Notes: generated from the letters alone by a model not told the origin. A DNA stretch of 64,000 nt from Torymus aiolomorphi (GCA_036365515.1 CM070874.1:163078297-163142296), one strand, 5' to 3'; positions 1 through 11,443 are shown, counted from the stretch's first letter. A program made the numbers and translations.

Positions 1-218
1 CAGAACGCGACCTCAAGATTTAAATTTAGTTAATTTCCCGCGTAAAAATTGAAACTATTGCAACAACATTGCTGCTATATTGGAAATTAATATCGCTGAT
101 GTATTAGCAATAAACATGTACAACAATTGCAAGGCTATTGGCGCTATTTGCCTTGGGTGTTATTTCCAATGTATTGCCAATATCTTAAGATTTAATTGTC
201 TAAAAAAAAAAAAAAATT

Positions 219-280
219 CTTGGGTGGATTCGAACTAGGAATCTTCGGATTACTAGACTTGCTCGCTACCCACCGAGCTA
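219..280 (-). other. tRNA-like sequence, left arm of the palindrome
   Basis: On the minus strand this holds an A-box-like TAGCTCGGTGG and a B-box-like GTTCGAATCC, about 40 bases apart, as in tRNA genes and tRNA-derived SINEs. It is the mirror copy of 391-452. The acceptor stem is poor, so a functional tRNA is unlikely. Confidence 0.55.
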
Positions 281-390
281 ATTCGTTGTTTCTGTCAATA
301 AACGAAATAGAGGTTAAATCTAATTCAAAACAAATGATCACTTGTTTCAACTTTTAACCTCCATTTCGTTCATTGACAGAAACAACGAAT

Positions 391-452
391 TAGCTCGGTG
401 GGTAGCGAGCAAGTCTAGTAATCCGAAGATTCCTAGTTCGAATCCACCCAAG
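391..452 (+). other. tRNA-like sequence, right arm of the palindrome
   Basis: It begins TAGCTCGGTGGGTAGCGAGC, where GCTC and GAGC can form a D-arm, and it ends with GTTCGAATCC, a good B box. The flanks do not make a convincing acceptor stem and a run of T follows. I read it as the RNA polymerase III head of a SINE-like unit, not a tRNA gene. Confidence 0.55.
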
Positions 453-638
453 AATTTTTTTTTTTTTTTAGAAAATTAAATCTTAAGATATTTGCAATAC
501 ATGGAAATAACACCCAAGGCAAATAGCGCCAATAGCCTTGCAATTGTTGTACATCTGTATTACCAATACATCAGCGATATTAATTTCCAATATAGTAGCA
601 ATGTTGTTGCAATAGCTTCAATTTTTACGCGGGAATTG

Positions 639-1691
639 TTTATCTGCAAATCGCAAAAAACCGCTGAAAATGGCCATTTTAACGATTGTTTATAACTCCG
701 TGAAAAAAATTGCTAGGCTCTTGATAACTTGTTAAAGTATGGTTCTTGTGGTACTTAATAAGCAGTTAAAATTTCAGCTAAAAATATTCAATAGATTTTG
801 CATAATTCCATTTATTTATTAGATTTTGATCATGTTCCCGTCATTTTTCCCAAGCCGTGGAGCGTCGTACGAGGATGCACAAACGCGATTATGAAAGAGT
901 AACATCTCTACTTTCAGGAACAATGAATAACTAAGCGATTTTTTCAAATTTAATTGTTTAAAATCGCATAATAAAAAAAAGTCATTTTTTTCGCTATAAA
1001 TAAATGGAATTTCGACTCGAATATTTGTCGTAGATAATCGACAATAGGTTCGTTGGAAAGCTGGCATTCTTCACGAAATTTTAAGCTGTCTCCAAACTCT
1101 CTAACTACACTAGGAGCCGAGATAATTTTTTTTTTTGTAAAAATCGACATGTCTTTAATTATTAATATTAAGAAACGTGACACGGCTGAAAAATCGAATT
1201 AGTAGTTGTACTAACATAAAAAAAATATTGCGTCACATTTATTGCAAAATTTCATTGTTATAAATAATCGCAAAGGTGCGTGTGAAAAATAGAGAAAGTT
1301 ACAGTGTCACGCAAAAAAACTGAACATAGGAACTTCAAATCCGACGCGCTCGAAAATTTTTTGATATCTCGGTAACTAATTGACGTAAACACTTTTTTTT
1401 TTTTAATTTGGGGTAGCTCGCGAAAATATTAATACGTGGCCTACTCGTTTCCCCGAAAACGTTTATTTAACATTATTAATTAACAATAATTATTTTTATT
1501 AACTTTTTTCTTCTTTTTTCCATAAAAAATTAATTAATTAATTATAAATATGTTATTGGGTAGGTTTTTTTAATTTATTAAATAATAAAAAATAATATAT
1601 TCACTTTTATAAAATTTTTGTTGAACATTTGATTACGATTTATATCGGTACTTTTCGTTTCTTACATCGTGACACATCTATGTGTGTTTCG
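639..1691. other. AT-rich interval with no recognised gene
   Basis: Short frames exist on both strands but none resembles a known family or has coding-like composition. Homopolymer A and T runs are common, and TTAATTAATTAATTA occurs near 1530. Confidence 0.5.
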
Positions 1692-1736
1692 TTATCGTTC
1701 TTCTTCTTCTTCTTCTTCTTCTTCTTCTTCTTCTTC

Positions 1737-1768
<32 letters not shown>

Positions 1769-4402
1769 CTTCTTCTTCTTCTGGTTCTTCGTCTTCTTCA
1801 TTATTAGCGTCTGGCACATTTGCCATAGGCATTTGAATAAGTCTTTCGATTAACTCTTCTTCCTCATCATCGTTAATAGCCATGTCTGTAATGTGTTTTA
1901 TTACCATTTGTTCGATATTTATACAATTTTCACCATGACATGATGAGCAGATTTGCGAGCATCGTAGCCCATGCTTTCTACAGCTACATGTTTTTCTTTT
2001 GCACCCCGTCTCACACCTACAACTGATTTTACAGAGTAATTCATCTGGAATAAGCGGTTCTAGCGTGTGAATTGGAGAGATTACATTTTCTCACTCTTTC
2101 CAGCCCCACGCTGTTGGATCCTTTTTCTAACCAAGCCACCGTTGCAGTTGTAGGTATGTTCTGTACGCGTGCCGCTTCGTTGCACCTTCAGTCGGTGGCA
2201 AATTTTCTAATTTTAAGGAACCCTTTAAGGCAGACTTTTGAAAATTTAAAAACCGCTGCACATGTAGACTCTTTTTGTCCTTCTTACTGCTGTACATACG
2301 ACTAACAATATCATTTGCATTAGCAGCTAAAACATCAGGTCTTACGTTTGGATTATAAAAAGCAAATGCTTTTTGCTGTAGGACGACATCCTTGAGAAAC
2401 GTTTTTATAATTTTATTTTTTTCTTGTTTGAAAAAACAAGACGTCGTATCACATCCTGTGGAAGCATGCATAAAACCTACCAGCTTTTTCACTTCAGGGT
2501 ATTTAAAACTTTGACTGTCATATATACAATCATTTATATTTCCTTTACCGGATTTTAAGAAATAAATGGTATTAAGAGGTGTGTGCTGCGTTAAAATTAC
2601 AAGTAAGTCGAGGTCCTCTCCAATGATCCAGGTTGCATCGCCTACGCTGCATTTTTCAGCAGTACTGACAATAAGAAAATCGGCATCTTCTTCCGCTACG
2701 ATAGTGCTACATTTTTGTTCTTGAAAATCTTTGCATAATAATTCGGTCAACCTTTTTTTATTTTTATTTCGGCTTAAAAATTTATCTTGCGAAATTGTTG
2801 TTATAGAATTTCTATTAAATTCTATTTCTCGTCCTAAATTTTTATTTTCTCTCCGTGACCTCTCGGCTGCTTTGGTACTTTTAAAATTTTAAATTCCCTC
2901 TGGATATCCATCGAAAGCTATGGTGGAATTTTTGCTATAGTTGTGTATTGTGTAATCAATATACTGCTTAATAATGAAATCAATCGATTTATTAGCATTC
3001 CAGCGCACTTTATGCAAAAGAAAACCCCCATCAACCACATAAAAATCGTTTGGACCACGAGATACACCGGTAATCTTAGAAAAATTATCATAGAATGATG
3101 ATTTTCGTCCCTTCTACATTCCGCTCTCGTCAAAAAGAGAAAGAGGATAAGGAGCAAGCTCATATTCTAAAAACTTTAACATGACTGTTTTATTTTCAAT
3201 ATTTAATGATATTCTCTGAAATATAAGTGTTGGATCAATTGTTACGACTTCATTGTTTACTTTCACTGCAGAATTTACTGCTTTCAATGATAGGGCTTTG
3301 TCCTTTCTTTGAAATTTGACCGACCCAAAATTACCACCAATAATTTTTTTCATTGAAGACAAACCTACTTCTAGTGCTTCGTAACAATTGATTTTGTTAT
3401 CACCTATTATGCCAGTGCTGATAGATATTATATTATCGATCACGGGAAACGGGTTATGGTTTTGGAAAAATTCAATCAACTTTTTGGAGTCCTGTAAATC
3501 TCTCGTGATGCGTGAATTACTTGCGTCTATGTGTTGATCAGAAGTAGCGTACGTGGTATTACAAAATTGCTCCATAGCATTCGTCACTTCAATTAAAACA
3601 ATATTTGATAGAATCCATTTACATAAAGTGCTATCTGTTATTCCACGTCCATGAGTAAATCTACCGCTCACTTTCATCGGTCTCATTAGCATTTGTTCAA
3701 TTATCATGTCCGACCACGTACCTGATCGGTATTTCTCAATTCGCCTTATGGTAAAATAACCTGCACGACTAAATTTGTCATATTCCATGACATCCATTAT
3801 ATTTTCAAGATTACGCATATCTTGTAAATATAAATGGCTGCTTTTAGCATACACATTGTGGCCACTAGCATGAAAATAAGGCAGCATTTGTTGAACACAG
3901 TTCAAATGTATTAACCAATTTCCACTTCTTTCGGCCCGAATAAACTGCTTAGCCAGATCAACCATTTTAAAATAAAGAATTCACAATCGTGCAGTTGGGC
4001 TGTTTTCTTTTATAGATTCTAATTTGTTTAAAAACTTGTTTTTATTTTTGTTAACTCATCACTTTGTAGTAACGTATGGAACTCCGATTGTCCTACGTGG
4101 TTAAACAAATTATTTAAAACAAGTACTTCTTCGTCTCAGAGATCGATGGAAGAAAAAATAATATTTGCCAAAGCATTTTGAATTAAAATATTTCCTCGGA
4201 TCGATCTCGAATAAGCATGGCCAGCTAATGCTTTCTCTGCTGAAACTTCAGCATAAATTTCACAAAATGCGTCCTTTAAACCACTATCTTCCATTATGAA
4301 ACCTATTGCGCCAAGATACGACATAAGCAAATGGAACCCTCCAGACACTGTAACTTTCTCTATTTGGTGGTGGGAGGCGGTCAGATCCTCCTTTACTAAC
4401 AA
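1692..4402 (-). pseudogene. Broken PIN/FEN-like, Cys-rich (CXC-like) protein gene
   Basis: Read downward from 4402 one protein can be followed through several breaks. An N-terminal part contains GGFHLLMSYLGAIGFIM and GHAYSRSIRGN. Next comes a long segment at 3965-3114 whose first Met is internal, because homologous-looking sequence continues upstream of it. A region follows with acidic patches IAFDGYPEG, EDADFLIV, GEDLDLLVIL and STGCDTTSC, spaced like a PIN/FEN-type nuclease; that is my inference. At 2047-1910 there is a cluster of about ten cysteines (CKISCRCETGCKRKTCSC) like a Tesmin/TSO1 CXC tail, and then poly-Glu. A frameshift near 4050 and stops near 3992, 3113, 2897, 2127 and 2095 break it. 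Similar multi-copy proteins are widespread in animal genomes and look transposon-associated. I know of no tested function, and this copy is almost certainly dead. Confidence 0.75.
1698..1782. repeat. (TTC)n / (GAA)n microsatellite
   Basis: About 28 TTC triplets are interrupted once near 1738 by a single changed triplet. On the minus strand the run lies in the frame of the adjacent broken gene and reads as poly-glutamate. Confidence 0.95.
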
Positions 4403-4490
4403 AGTTTTTTCCAGGTTTTAATTAAGTTTTTATTTCAGATTCTGCGGGGGTGATTATAAACAAGGGCAATCTCACTGCCATAAATATTAA

Positions 4491-6124
4491 TTATTTTAAT
4501 TTAATTTGTAAGACTGTAAGACCGATGGAAAAATTCTTATCAGTTGATATCATTGAGAGGGATTGAGAATCAATGTTGAAGCAGAATTCACCACTCTGAG
4601 GGTCCCAAGAGATTCCTAGAAGAGCCAATGAAGTAAAGTTATCTGAAAATGCTAGTGGATCGATAGCTAAAATTTCAGATGGAAGCCAATTGATAAGTTC
4701 TACGCTATTGGAAGACCGTTTTCGAATGAGAAAGCCGCCCACTTTGAGAAGATTGATGATTTCATCTTGTTTTTTCCTAGCCTCGCTTAAGCAATGTGCA
4801 CCAGGCATCATCCATATAGACTTTGTCCTTGAGTGCTTGAGCACCAAGAGGGAAATCTGTTTCACGACATACCGCTAATTGTTTTAAAACTCGTTGTGAG
4901 AGAAAGGTCGAACTAACGATACTATAAGTGACTGGGCGCAAGCGAAATATATCTACGAGACGAGTGCTGTCAATGCGCCACAAAATGAATTAAAAATGTT
5001 GATCTTGATCATGAAACAAGATCTGTCGATACATTTTCTCAATATCTGCAGAGAGTGCATACTTGTATCTTCGCGAGCGACACACTAGGTCGACGAGATT
5101 TGGGAGCAGATTTGGTCCTGCATGAAGCAAGTTGTTCAGAGATTTACCTGACTTAGTACGAGCCGAGCAGTTAAAGACCGTACGCAGCTTAGTGGTAGTG
5201 CTCGTCTCCTTCCAAACGCCATATCTGGTAGAAAGAAAGACCCAGAAGCGTCCTTGCAGATAGGTGCCTCAGAGGCGAGAATCATGTGGCCCAGATTGTC
5301 ATACTCACGCATAAAATTTTGAGTACTCGCCCTTAAGTTTCTCGTCCTTTTGAAAACGAGTCTCCATATGTACAGAACGCAAGGCAGCTGTATAGGAGTC
5401 ACCTAAGATCAGAGAAGAATCGATTGGCATCATGAAGGGCAAGCGAACTATGGAACATCCCGTGGAGTCTCTGGAGTGCGTGGCAACGAAATAGTTTCCA
5501 CACTCTTGTTCCTCTGTTATGTGCAAGGTCTGCTTTGGCACTTCCTCCACAAATCAGAAACGCTCGATTCTCTCATCAGGCTGGACACAGTGAGAAATGA
5601 CTACTTCGGCTGACGATTTTGGTTTGGGTGAAGGGCATTCGCCAGAGATTAATCAACCTAACGAGGAGAGTGAAGCTACGGACTCACTAGCCTTGTCCTT
5701 AATAACTCAGCCTTCAATTATTTGCACGTGGACTGAAACACAAGATAAGGTCAATGTGCACTTTTTTCATAAAGTCAGAGTCTGCTAGATCTAAGTTTTC
5801 GAGATGCGTCAATTCTAGATTTCTTTCTAGAGTCGGTGGAAAATAGGCAGAGATATCGGGGAACATGAGAGCCCGTACTTCGTATGAGAAAATCGATTGA
5901 AAATAAGATTTAATGGTAAATTGCACAATTTAAGAAGAAACGGCCGCAGTATCGATTCCAACATCGTGAATGGGCACGTGAAGTGCCTTATGTTTCAATT
6001 TCAACCTTTGACATAAAGATTGAGAGGCGATCGAAACTTGAGAGTATTGCTCTACTAATGCTCTGACAATTATTTTGAAGCCATTAGGGGCTTTGATCCA
6101 GACTCTGGCAGTGGCGAGCAACAC
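4491..6124 (-). pseudogene. BEL/Pao retrotransposon pol (protease and partial RT), decayed
   Basis: Minus-strand pieces in order match BEL/Pao pol. The protease region at 6124-5930 has ATARVWIKAPNG and VRALVEQYSQV, where the usual active-site D-Q-G appears changed to E-Q-Y. The linker at 5926-5714 has ENLDLADSDF. At 5550-5305 there is HSRDSTGCSIVRLPF and GEYSKFYA, followed by the REYDNLGHM segment. The reverse-transcriptase palm lies at 4983-4777 with FPLGAQALKDKVYMDDAW, so the catalytic motif reads YMDD. Next is ARKKQDEIINLLKVGGF and the LGISWDP segment, ending near 4491. RNase H and integrase are absent: the element stops where the neighbouring CXC-type gene begins. Several frameshifts separate the pieces. 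The family assignment is firm, and the copy is dead. Confidence 0.85.
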
Positions 6125-6153
6125 CTATGAAAAGAGATTACGTCGAACTTTAA

Positions 6154-7614
6154 CTAAATGAGACGAAATTGGAGCTCACTGAAAATCCGGGGGCTGATGT
6201 ACGTGCCAGATCCGTCATGAGAGCAAGCATCATTGGCTGGTAAGTCCAGCAGGGTGTGCTGCTTCCCCTTGCAAGTCAAGCACCGACGTTCCGATTTGCG
6301 ACCTTGAATGTGGTGTTTTCTGAGGCAATTAAAACATAAATTAGATTGCTTCACGAAATCCTTGCGCTCCTGAAGGGGTTTTGCCTTGAAAACACTGCAA
6401 CTAGCAATGATGCGATTGTTTGTAGCAAGAGCAGGATGACTACCTTTCCTGACAGAATTCTGACTAGGAACATTTACATTGAGAGACGAGAGATTATTAT
6501 CCTTCAGAGATTTGTGAGAATGAGCCGAGGCTCTGGATGAGCCTCGCTCCTCGCTCGACTGCCTCTAGAGTGAGGAGTTGAGCGTTGAGAAATGCTTTCC
6601 TTCCAGGTACGGGTTGCAACTGAATCTCCTAATGCCTCTCCCAACCCTTTGGGTATTGACATCGAAGCAACTAACTGTAAAAACACTAACATTGAATTCA
6701 TTAATGGGTTCTTTGAGAGTTCCTAAGGCGTTTAAAAGAATGATAGTGTTCTTAATGAACCTTTTAAATTCTGCAGAGCATTCAGTCTTCACGTGCTTGA
6801 TAGGAACAAAATCAATGAGGTACGAGTCAACTAGCCTGCGACCGTTCTCGTAATACTCAGTCAAAACCTCCCAAGCTTTCGTGTAATTCTCGTCGTTTGA
6901 GGGACAAGACTTCACCTTATCTAAGGCTTCGTCCGTGAGAAGAGACTTTAAGTGATATAACTGTTGAAGTTTGGATAATTAATAGTGTTGAGGTTTGTGG
7001 TAAATTAATAAACAATTATTTAATAGAGAGAGATAAATTAGACTTTATTGAGGTGGCAAAAATGCCAGTCGGCACGTCCGACCTACATCCCAGTTGAATA
7101 GCGAGTGCGTAAGAAACATTCTAAGTGCGCTACACTGCTCTCGCGTCTCACGCAACTCGCATACAGACATACTGGAGTGGGGAGATACTCATGTGTGTGT
7201 TTCGTCCGCCGTCGCTCGGCAGACACGCATACCATTGTACCTATTCTCGCGTACAGCGCGCTGCATGTTGAAACGTTCACATATTCCAACAATAACTTCA
7301 TCACGGGAGTTAAGTTAGTCCGTCAATGGATTATGGAGCGAAAGATATCCTTAAAATTTCCCCAATCTGAATGCTTGACAAAGAATTTAGATATATTCAG
7401 CTTGGGCAAGGATTGAGCAAAGGAGACCTTGAGCAAGGCTTCAATATCAATTCGAGCTTCATTACCTCGATCTAGAGGGGGAGGGGCTTCATGAATCCTT
7501 ACAAAAAAATCATGGAATTCCTCTTTCTTGTCGAAGTAGGCTTCTTCGACGAGATCGAATAAATTTGTTTGAAATTAAGTATGTGTGGGATTCAAATCCG
7601 GAAGTTTAAGAATT
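6154..7614 (-). pseudogene. BEL/Pao gag, decayed and interrupted by an LTR
   Basis: The minus strand begins near 7614 with KILKLPDLNP and continues with FFVRIHEAPPPLDRGNEARI and LPKLNISKFFVKHSDWGNFK, the usual N-terminal gag signature of BEL elements. After the inserted LTR (6986-7291) it resumes with LYHLKSLLTDEALDKVKSC and NYTKAWEVLTEYYENGRRLV (DUF1759-like). At 6354-6250 there are paired zinc-knuckle-type clusters, LCFNCLRKHH and RRCLTCKGKQHTLL. In-frame stops occur near 7572 and 7330 and there are frameshifts. No 5' LTR was recognised upstream before 8000. Gag would package the element RNA, but this copy cannot make an intact product. Confidence 0.82.
6986..7291 (-). mobile_element. Solo LTR, Copia-type, inserted in BEL gag
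   Basis: The block begins TGTTGG and ends CAACA on the minus strand, the usual inverted LTR ends. It carries an AATAAAG poly(A) signal about 60 bases before its 3' end. It splits otherwise continuous gag coding sequence, which reads VMKL on one side and LYHLKSLL on the other. The overall look (TGTTGGAATATG start, CCTCAACA end) is Copia-like. No perfect 5-bp target duplication is visible: the flanks are AATAG and ATAAC on the plus strand. With no internal region left it is a solo LTR. Confidence 0.7.
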
Positions 7615-8000
7615 TTATTGTGATTTGATATGAAAGTAGTTAAGTTTGTGACGGAAGTACTGCAATCCCACATTTGAGGTTCTTGAAGTCAGATTGGCTG
7701 AAATTACGATATGACAGTAAATGTCATGTCTAACGAATTTAATAAAGCTAAGCGAGTCTTGATAGCAACCAGCTCAAGCTTATATTCAACTAAAACTAGT
7801 TAAAGTTGCAGAGATGCATGTAAAGTTGTTTAAATTTACAAAACATTCTAAATATCAAAGCATTAAAGAAATGCCACAACTTAATTGAAAAAACATTAGA
7901 GATCATTCAAAAAACTAAAATTAAATCAAACTAGTTTAAGTTAAATAAAGCAATGACTCAGAACAGTAAAGTAATTCGCATAAAAGAGTGGTATAATCAG
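7615..8000. other. AT-rich spacer without recognised features
   Basis: It separates the start of BEL gag from the edge of the satellite-bearing element. A BEL 5' LTR would be expected here, but I could not identify its boundaries. Confidence 0.4.
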
Positions 8001-8008
8001 CGTTAAAT
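8001..8008. repeat. Putative target-site duplication, left (CGTTAAAT)
   Basis: The 8-mer CGTTAAAT lies immediately outside the left inverted terminus and recurs in direct orientation at 35613-35620, outside the right terminus. An 8-bp duplication is typical of P-superfamily and hAT transposition. A chance match cannot be excluded without an empty site. Confidence 0.5.
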
Positions 8009-8204
8009 TTCTGAACTTCTGAACGTTCATCGTGAACGAAATATCGAAAATTTCCAAATTCGGTTTTTTTGATATTATCTCCTAGAGATATGGATAAAAC
8101 ATGTATAAACTGCAAAATAAGTTATTTCCAAAGTGATCACCCCCCAAATCATCCCTAAAACCACCCCGACTAGACAATATATTACCAAAAAATTGATACC
8201 ATCT
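8009..8204. repeat. Left terminal inverted repeat (unique outer part)
   Basis: It starts with two adjacent copies of TTCTGAAC at 8009-8024, then the small palindrome at 8024-8038, and runs to the first satellite monomer near 8205. The same sequence occurs inverted at 35398-35608 with about ten scattered differences. The right end has four additional bases (ACAT) between the terminus and the matching 8-mer. Confidence 0.75.
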
Positions 8205-9776
8205 GAGTTTATTAATTTAAGACAAATTTTATGGCTGATATTTCTTCCAGTTGTTGTCATAGCCCCGCCAAAAAATTGGGGATATGAAATTCGATCCGGA
8301 ACCTTTCGCTTAGGGGGTGCAAAGGGACTAAAATAGACGAAAATACACGAAAAATAACGTGAAAAAATCATCTCTCGCGAGTTTATTAATTTAACACAAA
8401 TTTTATGGCTGATATTTCTTCCACATGTTGCCATAGCCTTGCAAAAAAATTGGCGATAAGAAATTCGATCCGGAACGTCTCGCTTGCGGGGTGCAAAGGG
8501 ACTAAAATAGCGGAAAATACTCGCAAAATACCGAGGAACAAATCATCTCTCGCGAGTTTATTAATTTGAGATAAATTTTATGGCTGATATTTCTTCTAGA
8601 TACTGTTATAGCCTTGCAAAAAAAATGGGGATATGAAATTCGATCCGGAACGTGTCGCTTGGGGGGTGCAAAGGGACTAAAATACCGGAAAATACTTGCA
8701 AAACACAGAGAAAAAAATCATCTCTCGCGAGTTTATTAATTTAAGACAAATTTTATGGCTGATATTTCTTCCAGATGTTGTCATAGCTTCGCAAAAAAAT
8801 TGGGGATATGAAATTCGATCCGGAACCTTTCGCTTAGGGGGTGCAAAGGGGCTAAAATAGCCGAAAATACACGAAAAATAACGTGAAAAATCATCTCTCG
8901 CGAGTTTATTAATTTAAGACAAATTTTATGGCTGATATTTCTTTCAGATGTTGCCGTAGCCTTGTTTAAAAATTGGTGATAAGAAATTCGATCTGGAACG
9001 TGTCGCTTGGGGAGTGCAAAGGGATTAAAATAGCGGAAAATACTCGCAAAACACCGAGAAAAAAATCATCTCTCGCGAGTTTATTAATTTAAGACAAATT
9101 TTATGGCTGATATTTCTTCCAGATGTTGCCATAGCCTTGCAAAAAAATTGGAGATATGAAATTCGATCCGGAACCTTTCACTTAGGGGGTGCAAAGGGGC
9201 TAAAATAGCCGAAAATACACCAAAAATAACGTGAAAAAATCATCTCTCGCGAGTTTATTAATTTAAGACAAATTTTATGGCTGATATTTCTTCCACATGT
9301 TGCCATAGCCTTGCAAAAAAATTGGCGATAAGAAATTCGACCCGGAACGTCTCGCTTGGGGGGTGCAAAGGGACTAAAATAGCGGAAAATACTCGCAAAA
9401 TACTGAGGAAAAAATCATCTCTCGCGAGTTTATTAATTTAAGACAAATTTTATGGCTGAAATTACTTCAAGATGTTGCCATAGCTTTGTAAAATAATTGC
9501 CGATATGAAAGTCTATGCGGAACCTTTCGCTTGAGGGGTGCGAAGGGGCTAAAATGGCTGAAAGTACACAAAAAATACCGAAATAAAATCATGTCTCGTG
9601 AGTTTATTAATTTAATATAAATTTTATTGCTGATATTACTGCAAGGTATTGTGATGCAGTTGTAAAAAAATTGCCAATATTTAAATCAATCTGGAACCTT
9701 TCGCTTGGGGGATGCAAAGGTACTACAATAGCGAAAAATACACAATAAAGACTGAAAAAAATCCGCTCTCAGGAGT
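8205..9776 (-). repeat. 174-bp satellite array, left arm
   Basis: About nine monomers lie head to tail. CTCGCGAG recurs at about 8374, 8548, 8726, 8898 and 9248. Compared with the right array the orientation is reversed. The monomers nearest 9776 are the most diverged, for example CTCTCAGGAG replaces CTCTCGCGAG. That is the usual pattern for the edge of a satellite array. Confidence 0.93.
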
Positions 9777-10420
9777 TTATTTGAAAATTTTTGTTTTTTT
9801 TTTTTTATTTTTTTTTTGGAGGAGCAGATGAGTACAAAGATATTTGAAATGTACATTTTTCATAGTTTTTTCAATCCGCAATTACTCAAGAACGGTTTCA
9901 TCTGAAACTTTATAATTCATAGGAGATATTGTATATTGTACCTCATTAATTTTTCTATTTTTGTTATTATATTTTTTCTTTTTTTTTTAAGGCAATGTTG
10001 CTTCATTTTTATTAATGCTATAAAAGCTAAATAATTTTTCAAAATATGGCTTATTGATATAAGGTAAAGTATGCAATAGTGGGACAGTTTCGAGCATACT
10101 TTTTTTATAATCTTGTGTAGTACCAAAACGAAACATAATACATGAAAACTCATCACCTCAACAGATAGCTCATGTTTCGAGATTTATTTAAAAAACAAGT
10201 TTTTCTCGTTGCTGGTGTTTTAAAATAATCGCATTCAAACAAAATAACTATTGTCTGATGTTGTGGGTCACGCTAATTTACTTGGGAGCAGTAGTGGGAC
10301 ATTTGTTCGGATGCAATAGTGGGACTATACTTTTTAACGCGTTTCTGACTGTCCCATTACTGTGATATGGTCATCATGAGGTACCTAAAGTGGGACAAGG
10401 ATTTCGCTATACACTTTCGG

Positions 10421-11290
10421 AAAATTAGCCTCGATACATTGTGCCAATGTTGCTATTGCTTTTACTCCGAAACGCTTCCTTGTGGTCGAAAATTCAAGTT
10501 GAAAGTTCAGAGTCATTTTTCTGAAAGTATATCATATTTTTGCCTGAAAATGAATTTTATCATTCGAAAGTACAATTCTTAAACTAGGAAACTCTAATTT
10601 TTTGAGTTCGAGAAATGAAGGGTTCAATAGTTACAAGATTACGGTCATGTGGAGTTCAAAATTAACCCAATTTCATTATTTAATAAATTAACTTTTCAAA
10701 CATTAATTTGGCAAAACATTATTTTCACGCCCTCCTTATATATAAAAACATTACTCAAAAATTTTTTTCGAGAGATTTTATTAGTACTCTCATGAGATAT
10801 ACTCGTTGAAAAATTGGACTAAAGTTACAAAAATGCACATTCCTACTTATCGATTGTTACGAGTGAGCTATCGCAACAGTTTCTTTTAATTAAAAAATAT
10901 CTAAACATTTATTAGGAAAAACACTATATCTATATCGTATATATATCTCAAAGTATATATACGATTTTCATGTCCTTCGTATATGTCAATACTATACTCA
11001 GAATTTTTCTGAAGCGATTCTTTTAGTACTGTCATGAGATATATATATATCTCAAAGTATATATACGATTTTCATTCCCTTCGTATATGTCAATACTATA
11101 CTCAGAATTTTTCTGAAGCGATTCTGAGTATATTATTGGCATGTACGAAGGGCATGAAAATCGTATATATACTTTGAGATATACTTTGAGAAAAATGACT
11201 CTGAACTTTCAACTTGAATTTTCGACCAGAAGGAAGCGTTTCGGAGTAAAAGCAATAGCAACATTGGCACAATGTATCGAGGCTAATTTT
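10421..11290. repeat. Inverted-repeat element, arms of ~100 bp
   Basis: Positions 10421-10521 recur as a nearly perfect reverse complement at 11190-11290 (AAAATTAGCCTCGATACATT at one end). A third, more diverged partial copy lies at 12853-12938. The structure fits a MITE-like or foldback element about 870 bp long. Confidence 0.8.
10946..11183. repeat. Direct ~104-bp duplication with an inverted third copy
   Basis: A block with TCTCAAAGTATATATACGAT begins near 10946 and again near 11050. Its start is then repeated in inverted orientation at about 11135-11183. It lies inside the larger inverted-repeat element. Confidence 0.75.
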
Positions 11291-11407
11291 TAGTACTTTT
11301 ATTACTGTATTTTTATTATTTTAGTACTTCATTATTACTAATTTATTTAATTTAGTAATTTATTACTTTAGTACTTTTATTATTTTTAGTTCTTTTATTA
11401 CTGTCAT

Positions 11408-11408
<1 letters not shown>

Positions 11409-11443
<35 letters not shown>
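11409..11443. repeat. (AT)n microsatellite
   Basis: An uninterrupted run of alternating A and T, about 17 repeats, directly precedes a short GC-rich segment. Confidence 0.95.

Larger units (their letters stand above)
31..638. repeat. Palindromic (foldback) element with tRNA-like arms
   Basis: Positions 31-316 recur as an imperfect reverse complement at 352-638, with a centre near 334. The outer ends share CCCGCGTAAAAATTG and its complement, and both arms contain the same A-rich or T-rich run and the same tRNA-like segment. Internal mismatches are few, so the arms are either young or kept similar by conversion. It could be a foldback MITE or two SINEs joined head to head. No target-site duplication was found. 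Confidence 0.8.

Noticed and set aside
1629..1853. Plus-strand frame with a poly-Phe run
   Set aside because: It is the complement of the (GAA)n microsatellite and has no other content.
8075..8434. 119-codon minus-strand frame
   Set aside because: Its peptide is the same satellite-encoded repeat plus part of the terminal inverted repeat, not a gene.
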